This document shows positions 34,320 through 43,507 of a stretch of 64,000 nucleotides of DNA, piece after piece (positions within the stretch are counted from its first letter, which is position 1; every line of letters begins with the position of its first letter). The notes beneath the pieces are model-generated. The model was not told the DNA's origin. It was given only the letters and a program-made list of their open reading frames with translations, and made no database searches. Location: positions 41,454 to 105,453 of the forward strand of contig JACTUB010000007.1 of NCBI GenBank assembly GCA_015660885.1. Reading direction: 5' to 3'. Position numbers and translations under genes: made by a program. The DNA is from Methanoregulaceae archaeon. Lineage in GTDB: Archaea; Halobacteriota; Methanomicrobia; Methanomicrobiales; Methanospirillaceae.

Positions 34320-35318
34320 ATGGACGACGTAATTGAGGTACATCAGCTCACGAAGAAGTTCGGTGACTTTACTGCGGTCGACCACATCGATTTCACCGTC
34401 AGGAGAGGTGAAATATTCGGGTTCGTCGGTCCAAACGGAGCGGGAAAATCGACAACCATTAAGATGCTGACAACAATGTTGCACCCGACTTCAGGTTCCG
34501 CCCGGATCTGCGGGTATGACGTGGCAAAAGAGAGTGACGAAGTCCGACGGCATATCGGGATTGTCTTCCAGGACAGGTCCAGCGATGACTATCTCACCGG
34601 CCGGCAGAACCTTGATTTTCATGCACGGATGTACGGGATGAGCAAAAGTGACCGGGAAGAGAAGATGGAAGAGGTCCTTGATCTTCTCGAACTGAAAGGA
34701 AAAGAGAACATCAGGCTTCGCATTCTGCCGGAAGGTGTCCGCCGCCGGTTTGAAGTGGCACGGGGCTTCATGACCCGTCCCGACGTTGTGTTCCTCGATG
34801 AACCCACCATAGGATTTGATATAAAGGCGCGGATGGACCTGTGGAACCAGATAAAGACAGCGAGGGAAAAAGAGGGGGTTACCGTTTCTCTCACAACGCA
34901 TTTTATCGAGGAGGCGAACTACCTCTGTGATCGGGTGGCTATCATCGACAAGGCAAGAATCGTGGCACTGGATACGCCCCGGAACCTGAAGGAGGCAGTA
35001 GGTACAGACTTAATCTCAGTTCAGATCGCGGAGGGGGGAGAGAGAAGAGCTGCCTTCATCGAGAAGGTCAAAGAACTTGACTGGGTCAAACGTGTTGAGG
35101 AATACAGCAATTCGATATTGTTAAATGCGGAAAGCGGTGAGGGAAGGGTGGCTGACCTGATAGATTTTGCAGATGCACATGGATTTGTCATTACATCGAT
35201 AGACGAGCATGAACCGAGCCTGGAAGACGTCTTTCTGCACTTCACCGGGAGGACGATACGGGAAGCTGAAGGCGAGGGGACCGGCATGAGACCGGGAAGA
35301 ATTGTGGGGGAGATGTGA
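34320..35318 (+). CDS. ABC-2 exporter ATPase B, degenerate signature
   Basis: Walker A GPNGAGKSTTIK, Q-loop Gln84 (IVFQDRSSDD), Walker B VVFLDEPTIGFD and His194 (LTTHFIEEAN) are intact, but the signature is LPEGVRRRFEVARG, not LSGGM. This is the mirror of ATPase A, so the two probably form a heterodimer with one active and one silent site. The C-terminal 100 residues are the DrrA-type extension. It follows ATPase A by 6 bp and its stop overlaps the next start. Confidence 0.88.
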   Translation: MDDVIEVHQLTKKFGDFTAVDHIDFTVRRGEIFGFVGPNGAGKSTTIKMLTTMLHPTSGSARICGYDVAKESDEVRRHIGIVFQDRSSDDYLTGRQNLDFHARMYGMSKSDREEKMEEVLDLLELKGKENIRLRILPEGVRRRFEVARGFMTRPDVVFLDEPTIGFDIKARMDLWNQIKTAREKEGVTVSLTTHFIEEANYLCDRVAIIDKARIVALDTPRNLKEAVGTDLISVQIAEGGERRAAFIEKVKELDWVKRVEEYSNSILLNAESGEGRVADLIDFADAHGFVITSIDEHEPSLEDVFLHFTGRTIREAEGEGTGMRPGRIVGEM

Positions 35319-36148
35319 GGAAAATGGAAACAAAAACCGTAAAACAAAAACCGCTGTTTGAAGGGGAGCCGATCTACAGCATGTGGTTGCGGGAACTGCT
35401 TCGGTTCATCGCCATGCCATCCCGGATCCTCGCGACGTTCGCCTCGCCGTTCACCTGGCTTGTTCTTTTGGGTGTCCCGTTGAGCCAGGTTTTTCCAACC
35501 GGGGATATCCAGAGTATGTTCGGGGGGTTGACCTTCTTCGCGTTCATCGTCCCGGGGGTTCTGAGCATGGGCCTGCTGTTCGGTGGCACGAACAGCGGTG
35601 TTACGGTTCTCTGGGACAAGGAGTTCGGTTTCCTGAAGGAAGTGATGGTCGCTCCTGTCCGGCGCACATCCCTTATGATAGGCAGGAGTCTGGGAGCACT
35701 GACGATTGCACTTATTCAGGCAGTAGTCACGATAGCAGTTGCGCTCGTCCTCGGCATATGGCTTGGTTTCAGGATTATCAGCATCGCCGGTTTCATCCTT
35801 GCGGTTTGCTTCATGATTATTACCTTCTTTGCCTTCGTCGGTTTCGGCCTGACGCTTGGCGCGATGATCGAGGAAACCGAGGGGTTTATGACGATTATAC
35901 GCATGATTGAGTTTCCGATGTTTTTCCTGTCCGGTGCTTTATTGCCACTCAACATGATTGAGGGTATACCTGTCCTGTACCAGTTGCAGTTCATCAACCC
36001 CCTTACTTATGGCGTCGATGGGATACGGGGATTCCTCACCGGTGCAAACTTCCTTCCGTTATGGCTGGATATCACGGTCATTGTCGCTTTCGCACTCCTG
36101 TTCCTTTTCCTTGGCGCCTATAAATTTTCGCGGATGGAAGTTGACTAA
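35315..36148 (+). CDS. ABC-2 type permease (DrrB-like)
   Basis: The 277-residue protein has six helices: the first region SRILATFASPFTWLVLLGVPLSQVF, then LTFFAFIVPGVLSMGLLFGG, the coupling loop WDKEFGFLKEVMVAPVRRTSLMIGRSLGALT, and LMIITFFAFVGFGLTLGAM-like helices. DrrB-type permeases export drugs or lipids with a DrrA ATPase. The start may be GTG 35315 (GTGA overlap with ATPase B) or ATG 35324. It is the last gene of the MarR operon. Confidence 0.85.
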   Translation: MRKMETKTVKQKPLFEGEPIYSMWLRELLRFIAMPSRILATFASPFTWLVLLGVPLSQVFPTGDIQSMFGGLTFFAFIVPGVLSMGLLFGGTNSGVTVLWDKEFGFLKEVMVAPVRRTSLMIGRSLGALTIALIQAVVTIAVALVLGIWLGFRIISIAGFILAVCFMIITFFAFVGFGLTLGAMIEETEGFMTIIRMIEFPMFFLSGALLPLNMIEGIPVLYQLQFINPLTYGVDGIRGFLTGANFLPLWLDITVIVAFALLFLFLGAYKFSRMEVD

Positions 36149-36762
36149 AAAGTAATCTTCACTCCAGTTATACGAAGATTTCAATGAGGATGTTGCGTTA
36201 TCGGTTGAATTGAAAATTTTAATGAGGGGAATTATCGGTTATCAACTGTGGAATGCAACAGCACTTCTTTCCGGGGTACCCTGTCGGTCTTTCTGATCTC
36301 AGATCCCGGCCCCGGAGCCAGGAAAATCCAAAAATTTTTTTGGCGAGCAATTGAAAAGGAAGTCTCTCTTACAGGAAAGTTATTGAAATAATATATAGTT
36401 GACTGTGAAATTCTAAAAAGAACATCATCCGTTGATTCTGGAGATTGATTATTGTGTTTTTGTGACAGACGTTAGGGGAATTGAATTATTAAGAAAAACT
36501 GTTACCAATACGCGCAACTTGTTTACAAGCAACAAAGACTCCCGATCAGCAGTGACGGTAGAGATTCATCATTGCGTTTCTAATGGCGTTTCTCATGGGG
36601 TGATGGGAGATTTGGATGCATGACAATGCTGCGCGTGAAAAGAACCCCTATTTTGAGACTACAAGAAGGTATAGATCATAATCTTTCTATATAAAAGACC
36701 ATTAGGAAAATACGAGAAATTGGGCCTCAAAAGAGAATTAGACCTTAACCAACGGTAATCAG
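36149..36762. other. Intergenic region at the right end of the accessory block
   Basis: About 600 bp of AT-rich sequence follow the permease gene and precede the tRNA-His 3' end. A near-repeat of TTATCGGTT occurs at 36199 and 36235. No supported gene was found; a 63-codon plus-strand frame at 36432-36623 has only a TTG start and no protein-like pattern. The right 60 bp (36704-36762) resemble sequence at 26805-26860. Confidence 0.35.
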
Positions 36763-36834
36763 GCCAGGGCCGAGATTCGAACCCGGGTCGGAGGATCCAC
36801 AGTCCCCTAGGATAACCAACTACCCCACCCTGGC
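36763..36834 (-). tRNA. tRNA-His (anticodon GUG)
   Basis: On the minus strand the acceptor stem GCCAGGG pairs with CCCTGGC. The anticodon stem GGGGA/TCCTC holds loop CTGTGGA, giving GUG. The T arm is ACCCGGGTTCGAATCTCGG-like and the next base is C, the discriminator expected for tRNA-His (base 36762). The -1 position is not G in the gene, so G-1 must be added after transcription. The 3' end faces the accessory block at 26.8-36.2 kb. Confidence 0.93.
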
Positions 36835-37099
36835 AGATGTCCTTTTTACATTTGCACCTGACTCTGATTAATGTATCCTTGCTGATCGATCACCTGATCT
36901 GGAAAGACAGGGACCGGGGAGTACGTGGCCAGCTGCGTGGGATCATAAGGTGATTATTAATAGAGTCAGATGTCCATTACATATCAGGTGGCTCTGATCA
37001 CAATTCCTTAAAATGAGGCATGGCACATCACAGACTGTGCACCGGGAATTGGGAATGTTTTTTTATCCCACATCAGAGCGGGAACGAGGTGGTGGGGGT
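36835..37099. promoter_or_regulatory. Divergent promoter region between tRNA-His and infB
   Basis: This region holds the leftward tRNA-His promoter and the rightward infB promoter. An A/T-rich TTATTAATAGAG near 36952-36964 may be a TATA element for infB. The frame upstream of the infB ATG is open from 37013 but has no conserved sequence. Confidence 0.35.
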
Positions 37100-38875
37100 A
37101 TGGCGGAGAACCCGAAGGTCAGGACGCCGATTGTCTGCGTGATGGGACATGTTGATCATGGGAAGACCTCACTTCTGGATCGTATCCGCGGGTCATCTGT
37201 CGTCAGTTCAGAAGTGGGGGCGATTACCCAGCACATAGGAGCGACAGTCGTCCCCATTGACGCGATCCGATCCATGAGTGGGACAATGGGAAAATCCATC
37301 AACATCCCCGGGCTGCTTTTTATTGACACTCCGGGACATCATGCGTTCACTACCCTTCGTGCACGCGGCGGGGCATTGGCCGACATGGCAATCCTTGTGG
37401 TCGATATCAACCAGGGTTTCCAGCCCCAGACCATCGAGGCCCTCCAGATCCTGAGGAATTGCCGGACTCCCTTTGTTGTTGCTGCTACCAAGATCGACCG
37501 GATCCATGGCTGGCGGGTTTTCGAAAATGAATCTATCCTTACATCGTTCGCAAAGCAAAACGACCGGGTGAAAGGGGATCTGGAGAACAAAACCTATGAG
37601 ATCGTAGGTAAGCTCGCCGAACTTGATTTCTCAGCAGACAGGTTTGATCGGATTTCTGATTTCAAGCGCAATCTGGCGATTGTGCCGGTCAGCGCTCATA
37701 CCGGTGAAGGCATTTCGGATCTGCTGCTCGTAATGATCGGGCTGGCCCAGCGGTATATGGGGGAAGAACTTGCCCTCCTGGTCGAAGGTCCGGGCGCCGG
37801 AACCGTCCTTGAAGTGAAGGAAGAACGGGGGCTTGGGACGACACTTGATGTGATCCTCTACGACGGGACGCTGGCTATTGGTGATGAAATTGCGGTCGCC
37901 GCACAGGATAATATTGTGGTGACAAAAGTGCGGTCGCTGTTAAAACCCCGACCGATGAAAGAGATTCTTGTCGAGGACCGGTTTGAGCGGGTAAAGACCG
38001 TCGCGGCAGCGGCGGGGATCAAAGTCACGGCTCCGAACCTCGAGAACGTGATAGCGGGGTCGCCTTTTTTTGTGATCCGTGGCAACCGGGAAGAAGTGGA
38101 GGCCAGGATAAAAAAAGAGATGACGGAGATACACGTAAAACTTGCCGACGAAGGGATAGTTATTAAGGCAGATACAATCGGGGCGCTGGAGGCGCTCTGT
38201 AAGGAACTTGAGGGAAAGGGGATTGGCGTGATGCGGGCAGAGGTCGGCCCCGTGAGCCGTCACGACCTCATTGATACCGAAACTATCAAAAACCCGGTGT
38301 TTCGCGTACTCCTCTCTTTTAACACCCAGGTACTTCCTGATGCCGCAGACATGATCAAAAACCCACTCTACACGCAGGTGAAAGTATTTGAAGGCAGAGT
38401 AATTTACCAGCTGATCGATCAGTATCTCGCATGGCAGGATGAGCAGAAACGGCTCCAGGAAAAACAGCGATTTGAGCACATCGTGATGCCTGCAAAGATC
38501 CGGCTTCTTCCAGATTGTGTATTCCGGCAGAGCAATCCGGCTGTTGTAGGAGTGCGGGTGCTTGGCGGAAAACTCCGCAGCGATGTGAATCTGATTAAAA
38601 CCGATGGAAAGAAAGTCGGGCACCTTAAATCCATGCAGCTCCGTCAGGAATCTATTCGCGAGGCAGATGCCGGGCTTGAAGTCGCGATCTCGATTGAGGG
38701 TGTAACCGTTGGACGGCAGTTGAATGTGGGGGATGATCTATTCGTAGACATTCCTGAGCGGCATGTGAAAGTTCTCGAACGTGAGATGCTTAAAACGCTG
38801 AACGTAAGCACACAGGAAATTCTTAATGAGTTCACGACGATAAAGCGGAAAGAGGATCCTTTCTGGGGGAAATGA
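37100..38875 (+). CDS. infB: Translation initiation factor aIF5B (IF-2 homolog)
   Basis: The 591-residue GTPase has G1 GHVDHGKTS, G3 DTPGH, G4-like ATKID and a switch region TQHIGATVVP. Domain II (LEVKEERGLGTTLDVILYDG), domain III (AGIKVTAPNLENVIAGSPF) and domain IV (AKIRLLPDCVFRQSNPAVVGVRVLGGKL) follow. aIF5B promotes ribosomal subunit joining with initiator tRNA. The ATG at 37100 follows GAGGTGGGGGT. The usual archaeal length is kept, without the long eukaryotic N-terminus. Confidence 0.96.
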   Translation: MAENPKVRTPIVCVMGHVDHGKTSLLDRIRGSSVVSSEVGAITQHIGATVVPIDAIRSMSGTMGKSINIPGLLFIDTPGHHAFTTLRARGGALADMAILVVDINQGFQPQTIEALQILRNCRTPFVVAATKIDRIHGWRVFENESILTSFAKQNDRVKGDLENKTYEIVGKLAELDFSADRFDRISDFKRNLAIVPVSAHTGEGISDLLLVMIGLAQRYMGEELALLVEGPGAGTVLEVKEERGLGTTLDVILYDGTLAIGDEIAVAAQDNIVVTKVRSLLKPRPMKEILVEDRFERVKTVAAAAGIKVTAPNLENVIAGSPFFVIRGNREEVEARIKKEMTEIHVKLADEGIVIKADTIGALEALCKELEGKGIGVMRAEVGPVSRHDLIDTETIKNPVFRVLLSFNTQVLPDAADMIKNPLYTQVKVFEGRVIYQLIDQYLAWQDEQKRLQEKQRFEHIVMPAKIRLLPDCVFRQSNPAVVGVRVLGGKLRSDVNLIKTDGKKVGHLKSMQLRQESIREADAGLEVAISIEGVTVGRQLNVGDDLFVDIPERHVKVLEREMLKTLNVSTQEILNEFTTIKRKEDPFWGK

Positions 38876-39027
38876 TGCATACGAACTCGCTATAGACGCG
38901 AGGATTTAATAGTGTACCGGTATAATAAAATGGGTACTTCTCATGTGTGGGCGTAATTGCCGGCAGCCGGAGACGTGAAAAATCCAATACCGGGTTTTTT
39001 GATGAAAACCAATAAGGAGCATACAAA

Positions 39028-39453
39028 ATGGCGGAGTTAAAGATCGTTGTATCAGACCCAAAGACCGGTCGTGCCTTTAATGTGGATGCGAGCGGCGGGG
39101 CAGCAGGAGTTATCGTGGGTAAACGTATTGGAGAGGAGATCGATGCTGGTGCACTGGGGCTTGCGGGTTATAAAATCTTAATCACCGGAGCATCCGACAG
39201 AACCGGAATACCCGCAAAAAAGAGCTTGCCGGGCGCAGGACGCAAGAAACTGCTTATGGCCGAAGGTGTAGGATTCCATCCGACGATGGAAGGCGAACGC
39301 CGAAGAAAGACTATCCGGTCAAACGAGATCACTGCTGACTTTGTGCAGATAAATGCCCGCGTAACCACATACGGGGATAAAACCCTTGATGAGCTATTCC
39401 CCAAGATTGCCGGAGAGAAAGCAGAAAAACCGGTTAAAGCCGGCAGAAGATAA
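39028..39453 (+). CDS. rps6e: Small-subunit ribosomal protein eS6
   Basis: The 141-residue protein matches archaeal S6e: ELKIVVSDPKTGRAFNVD, VGKRIGEEIDAGALGLAGYKILITGASDRTGIPAKKSLPGAGRKKLLMAEGVGFHP and RRKTIRSNEITADFVQINARV. A TAAGGAG-type ribosome site precedes the ATG. The C-terminus has a short lysine-rich tail. It follows infB by about 150 bp in the same direction, a common methanogen arrangement. Confidence 0.95.
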   Translation: MAELKIVVSDPKTGRAFNVDASGGAAGVIVGKRIGEEIDAGALGLAGYKILITGASDRTGIPAKKSLPGAGRKKLLMAEGVGFHPTMEGERRRKTIRSNEITADFVQINARVTTYGDKTLDELFPKIAGEKAEKPVKAGRR

Positions 39454-39512
39454 TATATCCATTCTTTTTCAGGATTTAATCAAAAGTTTTGGCTCAAAAA
39501 CAAAAAATTTTG

Positions 39513-39953
39513 TTATAGCTGGTAGATGACGCTTGCTCGGCCAAATGCCGATGAATTCGTCGCGGATGTGAGCAATTTGCTGTCCTTCCAGATCTCAACC
39601 GTGAGATTGTGCAAAGATCTGTCCTCTTTGTAAAAGGTCGCAGAGACATTTCCTGTCGTATTGTCAATGGAATATAACCTGTCACCTGAGTTTCTCACTT
39701 TTTGCGTCACGTCATCGATGCCATAAGTTCCGTTAAATGCACCGAGATAGCTGACCTTGACAAATACTCCGGTAGCAGGTATACTGACGGGTGTTGGTTG
39801 CTTTATCGTCGGCACGGTAGTTCCAGTACCCGTCTGGGTACCAGAGGGCACGGGAGTAGTCTGTGGCGTCGATTGCTGACTTACACATCCACTTGTTACT
39901 ACAGTTCCTGCCAGGAATAAAAATACAAAGAGCAACCCCCATTTTTTAATCAT
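39513..39953 (-). CDS. Small secreted lipoprotein
   Basis: The N-terminus MIKKWGLLFVFLFLAGTVVTSGC ends with lipobox VTSGC; a Thr/Pro/Gln-rich spacer follows to about residue 60. The remaining 85 residues are beta-rich (VFVKVSYLGAFNGTYGIDD, RLYSIDNTTGNVSATFYKEDRS, ASVIYQL), a pattern of small surface lipoproteins in Methanomicrobiales. Function unknown. It converges with rps6e. Confidence 0.75.
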   Translation of the reverse strand: MIKKWGLLFVFLFLAGTVVTSGCVSQQSTPQTTPVPSGTQTGTGTTVPTIKQPTPVSIPATGVFVKVSYLGAFNGTYGIDDVTQKVRNSGDRLYSIDNTTGNVSATFYKEDRSLHNLTVEIWKDSKLLTSATNSSAFGRASVIYQL

Positions 39954-40152
39954 AAAGGTACCTCTTTGAAATTACGTGCAGCAATACCCAGGGAGTATCC
40001 CACGAATCATTTCCACTTCTTGACATGAATACACCTCATCAAATCTGTTTGATGATATATAAGCAATAAATCACCGAAATACTTTGTTGTTATAAATCCG
40101 GTTTGTTCACATCCATTCGCGGTTCCGGATTGTCCGGACTTCGTTGCCGGGA

Positions 40153-40614
40153 TCAACCTTTTTTCACGGTTGCTGCAAGGGCATCTCTCTGGTCTTTGAA
40201 AGGCACATTGTATTTTTTTGCGAGCAGAACCAGTGCTGCCGCAGGAAGAAGATTCCCATCAAATTGCTCTTTGATAATCCGGTTCATTTCAGAAACGACT
40301 GCGGTTTCCTGCATTCCCTGGGCTTTTGCAATCCTGCCAATCAGTTCCTGTGATGGATCATTGCGCTCAAAGATTGAAGAAGTTGGTTTGAACCCGATAG
40401 GAATAATAATCTCATTTACATCAAATCGGGGAGAGAAAACTCCATTCTGCTGACCGAGAAATCCGTCTTCCTCAGCCCGGATAAGAAGCCTGTTCGCCTG
40501 GTCAGTACTCATCCACTTCCGGTCGAGCGCATAATAATAGACCAGCTCGTTCTTCCGCATCCCTGTTTTCCGGGTGTGCTTGAAGGGTGCAGCGATCGCG
40601 ATTTTGAGAGTCAC
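40153..40614 (-). CDS. DUF2240-family archaeal protein
   Basis: The 153-residue protein has the winged-helix-like start TLKIAIAAPFKHTRKTGMRKNELVYYYALDRKWM and matches the archaeal DUF2240 family (RAEEDGFLGQQNG, GFKPTSSIFERNDP). The middle contains a helical region ending in LLAKKYNVPFKDQRD. It starts with GTG and shares a GTGA overlap with the upstream gene, so both are translated together. Function unknown; a nucleic-acid role is inferred only from the family fold. Confidence 0.78.
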   Translation of the reverse strand: MTLKIAIAAPFKHTRKTGMRKNELVYYYALDRKWMSTDQANRLLIRAEEDGFLGQQNGVFSPRFDVNEIIIPIGFKPTSSIFERNDPSQELIGRIAKAQGMQETAVVSEMNRIIKEQFDGNLLPAAALVLLAKKYNVPFKDQRDALAATVKKG

Positions 40615-41033
40615 TTCGAGGCACCCAGAAGGATATTTTTCATGTCCAGAGCATCCAGACCCTCTCCCCGCCCCTCTTTTGCAATATCAATATCAGTTCT
40701 TGATACCTGATCAGTCAGGCGGAGAAAGAAGACCTCGTTACCAATCGGCACCTTACCTCCTCCACGCAGAGCAAGCAAAAGTATAGATACCTGCATGTCA
40801 GCGGCTTCTGTGATCTCACCTGGACGGAGCGCATCCGGTGTGATGTCACCGAATGTCGCCCGGTCAACCGCAATCTTCACCTTAGTCTTTACCTTTACCA
40901 GTTCTTTTTCGGTCTTCTTGGTTGATTCTGCGTTATCAAAACCAGCAATGTATTTCAGTGTCTCGTTAAACGGCATTCCCATTGCAAATGACAGATCCAC
41001 CCGTTGGGGGAAACGATAATAGATCCTTCGCAT
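40611..41033 (-). CDS. Conserved archaeal protein, co-transcribed with DUF2240 gene
   Basis: The 140-residue protein reads MRRIYYRFPQRVDLSFAMGM, then KKTEKELVKVKTKVKIAVDRATFGDITPDALRPGEI. The C-terminal half has LLLALRGGGKVPIGNEVFFLRLTDQVSRTDIDIA. It is basic in the middle and has no membrane segment. I do not recognise a characterised family. Coupling to DUF2240 by a 4-nt overlap suggests a shared role. Confidence 0.65.
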   Translation of the reverse strand: MRRIYYRFPQRVDLSFAMGMPFNETLKYIAGFDNAESTKKTEKELVKVKTKVKIAVDRATFGDITPDALRPGEITEAADMQVSILLLALRGGGKVPIGNEVFFLRLTDQVSRTDIDIAKEGRGEGLDALDMKNILLGASK

Positions 41034-41205
41034 AGCTACACTATGTGGAGGCCCTGAAGAAAAAAGATTGCTGAAAAATTAATTTAAACACACTGCCGGA
41101 CGTATGGAGATTTTATTAAAAAATTGTGCGACCCCATGAAGGGAGAACGCAGTTAACCTGTGAGATGATCAAGAAAATTAAATCCGTTTTTTAATAGCGG
41201 GAAGT

Positions 41206-41583
41206 TTATTCGAGTAACACTGCGTTGATGACGCCATCCTGCCCCGGACGGCTCATGATACGGGCATTTCCAATCTCGGTCTTGATAATTGCACCTTTTG
41301 TCAGAAGATTTCGCCGCACATAGTTCGGGTTCGCCCCATTTTCGATAACGCTCGCAATCTTAACTTTTTTACTCTCGCCGTTTGTTGGGTTTGTCACATT
41401 TGCAAAACTTGCACGGAGCGCACGGACTTTCTGGTTCGCACCGGTCGTCCGGATATTTTTTCTCCGGTCTTCACCTATATGAGTGTCTGCCGGTGCGAGC
41501 CCGATTTCCGTTCTCCGCTTCATTTGTGCCGGGCGGCGCCTGCCACCTGTCACCTTTCGTACTGATTCTCCCTGCCACTGCAT
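41206..41583 (-). CDS. rps8e: Small-subunit ribosomal protein eS8
   Basis: The 125-residue protein matches archaeal S8e: MQWQGESVRKVTGGRRRPAQMKRRTEIG, the NIRTTGANQKVRALRASFANVTNP core and NPNYVRRNLLTKGAIIKTEIGNARIMSRPGQDGVINAVLLE. It is basic and full length for archaea. Downstream on the same strand, 172 bp further, is the DUF2240 pair. Promoter presumably at 41584-41640. Confidence 0.95.
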   Translation of the reverse strand: MQWQGESVRKVTGGRRRPAQMKRRTEIGLAPADTHIGEDRRKNIRTTGANQKVRALRASFANVTNPTNGESKKVKIASVIENGANPNYVRRNLLTKGAIIKTEIGNARIMSRPGQDGVINAVLLE

Positions 41584-41778
41584 GGTGTCACACTCTTTAT
41601 AAATTTCTACGGGAGCCTGTCCCGAAGATGGTGCTCTATATATTCCCTTCAGAATTATTTATAGTATTTCCCGATTGTTTCCATTTCACGTTTCGGACAG
41701 CCAGAACCTGCAGGAGTTTCGAAAAGAAAAAACAAGAGATCTTTTTTTTTGGAAGCGTTGCCGTTATCTTAAAATTAT

Positions 41779-42426
41779 TCACACAAGTATTGCATCAAGG
41801 AGGATCGTAATACCGTCACCAGTCTTCAGATTTGTTTTGAATACGGGCATTCCGGGATTATACCGGTGGATATCTGACTCCATGCGGCCGAGGTTCGCTC
41901 CAACAAGCGGGGCGAGATCAATTTTGTTGATCACTCCGATAGTGCAGTCACGGAATATCATCGGATGCTTGTTTACTACATCATCGCCTTCCGTTGAGCT
42001 CACAATAACGATTCTCTTTTCTGCTCCAAGGCGGAAATCGGTGGGACAGACCATATTACCCACGTTCTCAATAAAAAGTATATCAATATCATCGAGCGGA
42101 AGGTGATCGATAGCATGTTCCACGAGGTGGGCATCAAGATGGCATTCCTTCCCGGTATTAGCATTGAAAGCCGGGATCCCCAGTGCTACAAGACGCTTGA
42201 AATCATCGTCACCATACACATCGCCAGCAATAGCACCCGCACGAAGCCCCTTCCTGGTGAGCAGGGGAACAAGGCGCTCAATGAGCGCAGTTTTTCCTGA
42301 ACCGATGGCACCAAGCAGGTCAAATGCCCGGACGCCATGAGCTTTCAGGTTTTTCGCATTATTGTCGGCTAGGGTGTTGTTGACGTCGTAGATATCCTTC
42401 TCAAGCCTGACGTCGATATGATGCAT
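41779..42426 (-). CDS. hypB: Hydrogenase nickel-incorporation GTPase HypB
   Basis: The 215-residue protein matches HypB. DLLGAIGSGKTALIERL is the P-loop. AFNANTGKECHLDAHLVEHAIDHLPL is the metal-site region with Cys and His. DILFIENVGNMVCPTDFRLGAEKRIVIVSSTEGDDV and INKIDLAPLVGANL are the G-motifs. HypB hands nickel to [NiFe]-hydrogenase precursors. It lacks the His-rich N-terminal nickel store seen in bacteria. ATG 42426 is preferred to the 21-residue-longer frame. It is divergent from srp19. Confidence 0.92.
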   Translation of the reverse strand: MHHIDVRLEKDIYDVNNTLADNNAKNLKAHGVRAFDLLGAIGSGKTALIERLVPLLTRKGLRAGAIAGDVYGDDDFKRLVALGIPAFNANTGKECHLDAHLVEHAIDHLPLDDIDILFIENVGNMVCPTDFRLGAEKRIVIVSSTEGDDVVNKHPMIFRDCTIGVINKIDLAPLVGANLGRMESDIHRYNPGMPVFKTNLKTGDGITILLDAILV

Positions 42427-42480
42427 ACTAAAAGGTGGGAGCGTGCACTGTTTATACCTTGACCCCCAAATTCTCATATA

Positions 42481-42756
42481 ATGGTACAAGGTGAGTGCAT
42501 ACTGTATCCCTGCTACTTCAATGCAGCATATTCACGTCGTCAGGGGCGGAGAGTAGCACTTAGCCGCGGGACAAAGGCTCCGGTGATCAACGATCTCGAA
42601 CGCGCATTAAAGCGCATCGGTGTCACCTTCCGGATCGAGGACCACCATCACCCTGCACACTGGGTGCGGCGCGAGGGTCGGGTTGTTGTCATATGGCAGG
42701 AGAGTAAAGAGGCACTCATAAAGAAAGTCGCTCAAAGACTCGAGGTGAAACGGTGA
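42481..42756 (+). CDS. srp19: Signal recognition particle subunit SRP19
   Basis: The 91-residue protein reads CILYPCYFNAAYSRRQGRRVALSRGTKAPVINDLERALKRIGVTFRIEDHHHPAHWVRREGRVVV. This is the SRP19 RNA-binding fold that holds helices 6 and 8 of 7S RNA. It has no visible ribosome site, so the transcript may be leaderless. Its end overlaps the PHP gene by GTGA, which suggests co-expression. The 54-bp gap to hypB contains both promoters. Confidence 0.93.
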   Translation: MVQGECILYPCYFNAAYSRRQGRRVALSRGTKAPVINDLERALKRIGVTFRIEDHHHPAHWVRREGRVVVIWQESKEALIKKVAQRLEVKR

Positions 42757-43406
42757 GCGGTTTGTATGACCTGCATACCCATTCCATTCTGTCTGATGGA
42801 GAAATGCTTCCCATCGAACTGATCCGCAGGATGGCAGTGCTCGGATACACAACAGTTGCCATTACTGATCATGTCGATCCGTCCAATACCACATCCGTTA
42901 TTGGATCACTTATTCAGGTTCGGGAATCTGCAAAACTTTTCGGAATCAAACTGCTCTGTGGAGTTGAGATTACTCATGTCCCTCCATCGCAGATAGCAGA
43001 TCTCGCAAAAAAAGCAAAAACAGCCGGAGCGGATATCGTTGTCGTCCATGGAGAGACAACAGTAGAGCCGGTAGCAGCCGGCACTAATCTTGCAGCCTGC
43101 GGGTGCAGATACGTGAATGTTCTTGCACACCCGGGGCTTATCTCCCCTGAAGATGCACTTCTCGCTGCAAAGAACGGTATTGCGCTTGAGATTACTTCGC
43201 GAGGGGGTCACAACCGGACAAACGGCCATGTGGTCCAGGTCGCTCGCGAAACAGCCTGCCAGATAGTGGTAAATTCGGATGCACATGCTCCCCAGGACCT
43301 GCTGGATAAGCGCGCGAAATTTATTGTTGCAAAAGGGGCCGGACTGACCGATGCTGAGTGCAAACAGGTTATATCTTTAAATATTGACCAGTTTCTTGTT
43401 TCCTGA
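42753..43406 (+). CDS. PHP-domain phosphoesterase
   Basis: The 217-residue protein has the four PHP metal motifs: DLHTHSILSDGEM, ITDHVDPSN, GVEITHVPP and the C-terminal NSDAHAPQDL, with LAHPGLISPEDALLAAKNGIALEITSRGGH between. PHP enzymes include histidinol phosphatases and exonuclease-type phosphatases. Short PHP proteins next to srp19 are common in methanogens. The GTG start at 42753 overlaps the srp19 stop. Substrate unknown. Confidence 0.85.
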   Translation: MSGLYDLHTHSILSDGEMLPIELIRRMAVLGYTTVAITDHVDPSNTTSVIGSLIQVRESAKLFGIKLLCGVEITHVPPSQIADLAKKAKTAGADIVVVHGETTVEPVAAGTNLAACGCRYVNVLAHPGLISPEDALLAAKNGIALEITSRGGHNRTNGHVVQVARETACQIVVNSDAHAPQDLLDKRAKFIVAKGAGLTDAECKQVISLNIDQFLVS

Positions 43407-43507
43407 TATTTCTATTTATACTTTCACACAAAATTTAAATACTGAACCGCCATATATATATAAATTACTAAATTATTCCATTGCCATTGTATCTTTGAGG
43501 TTGTTGT

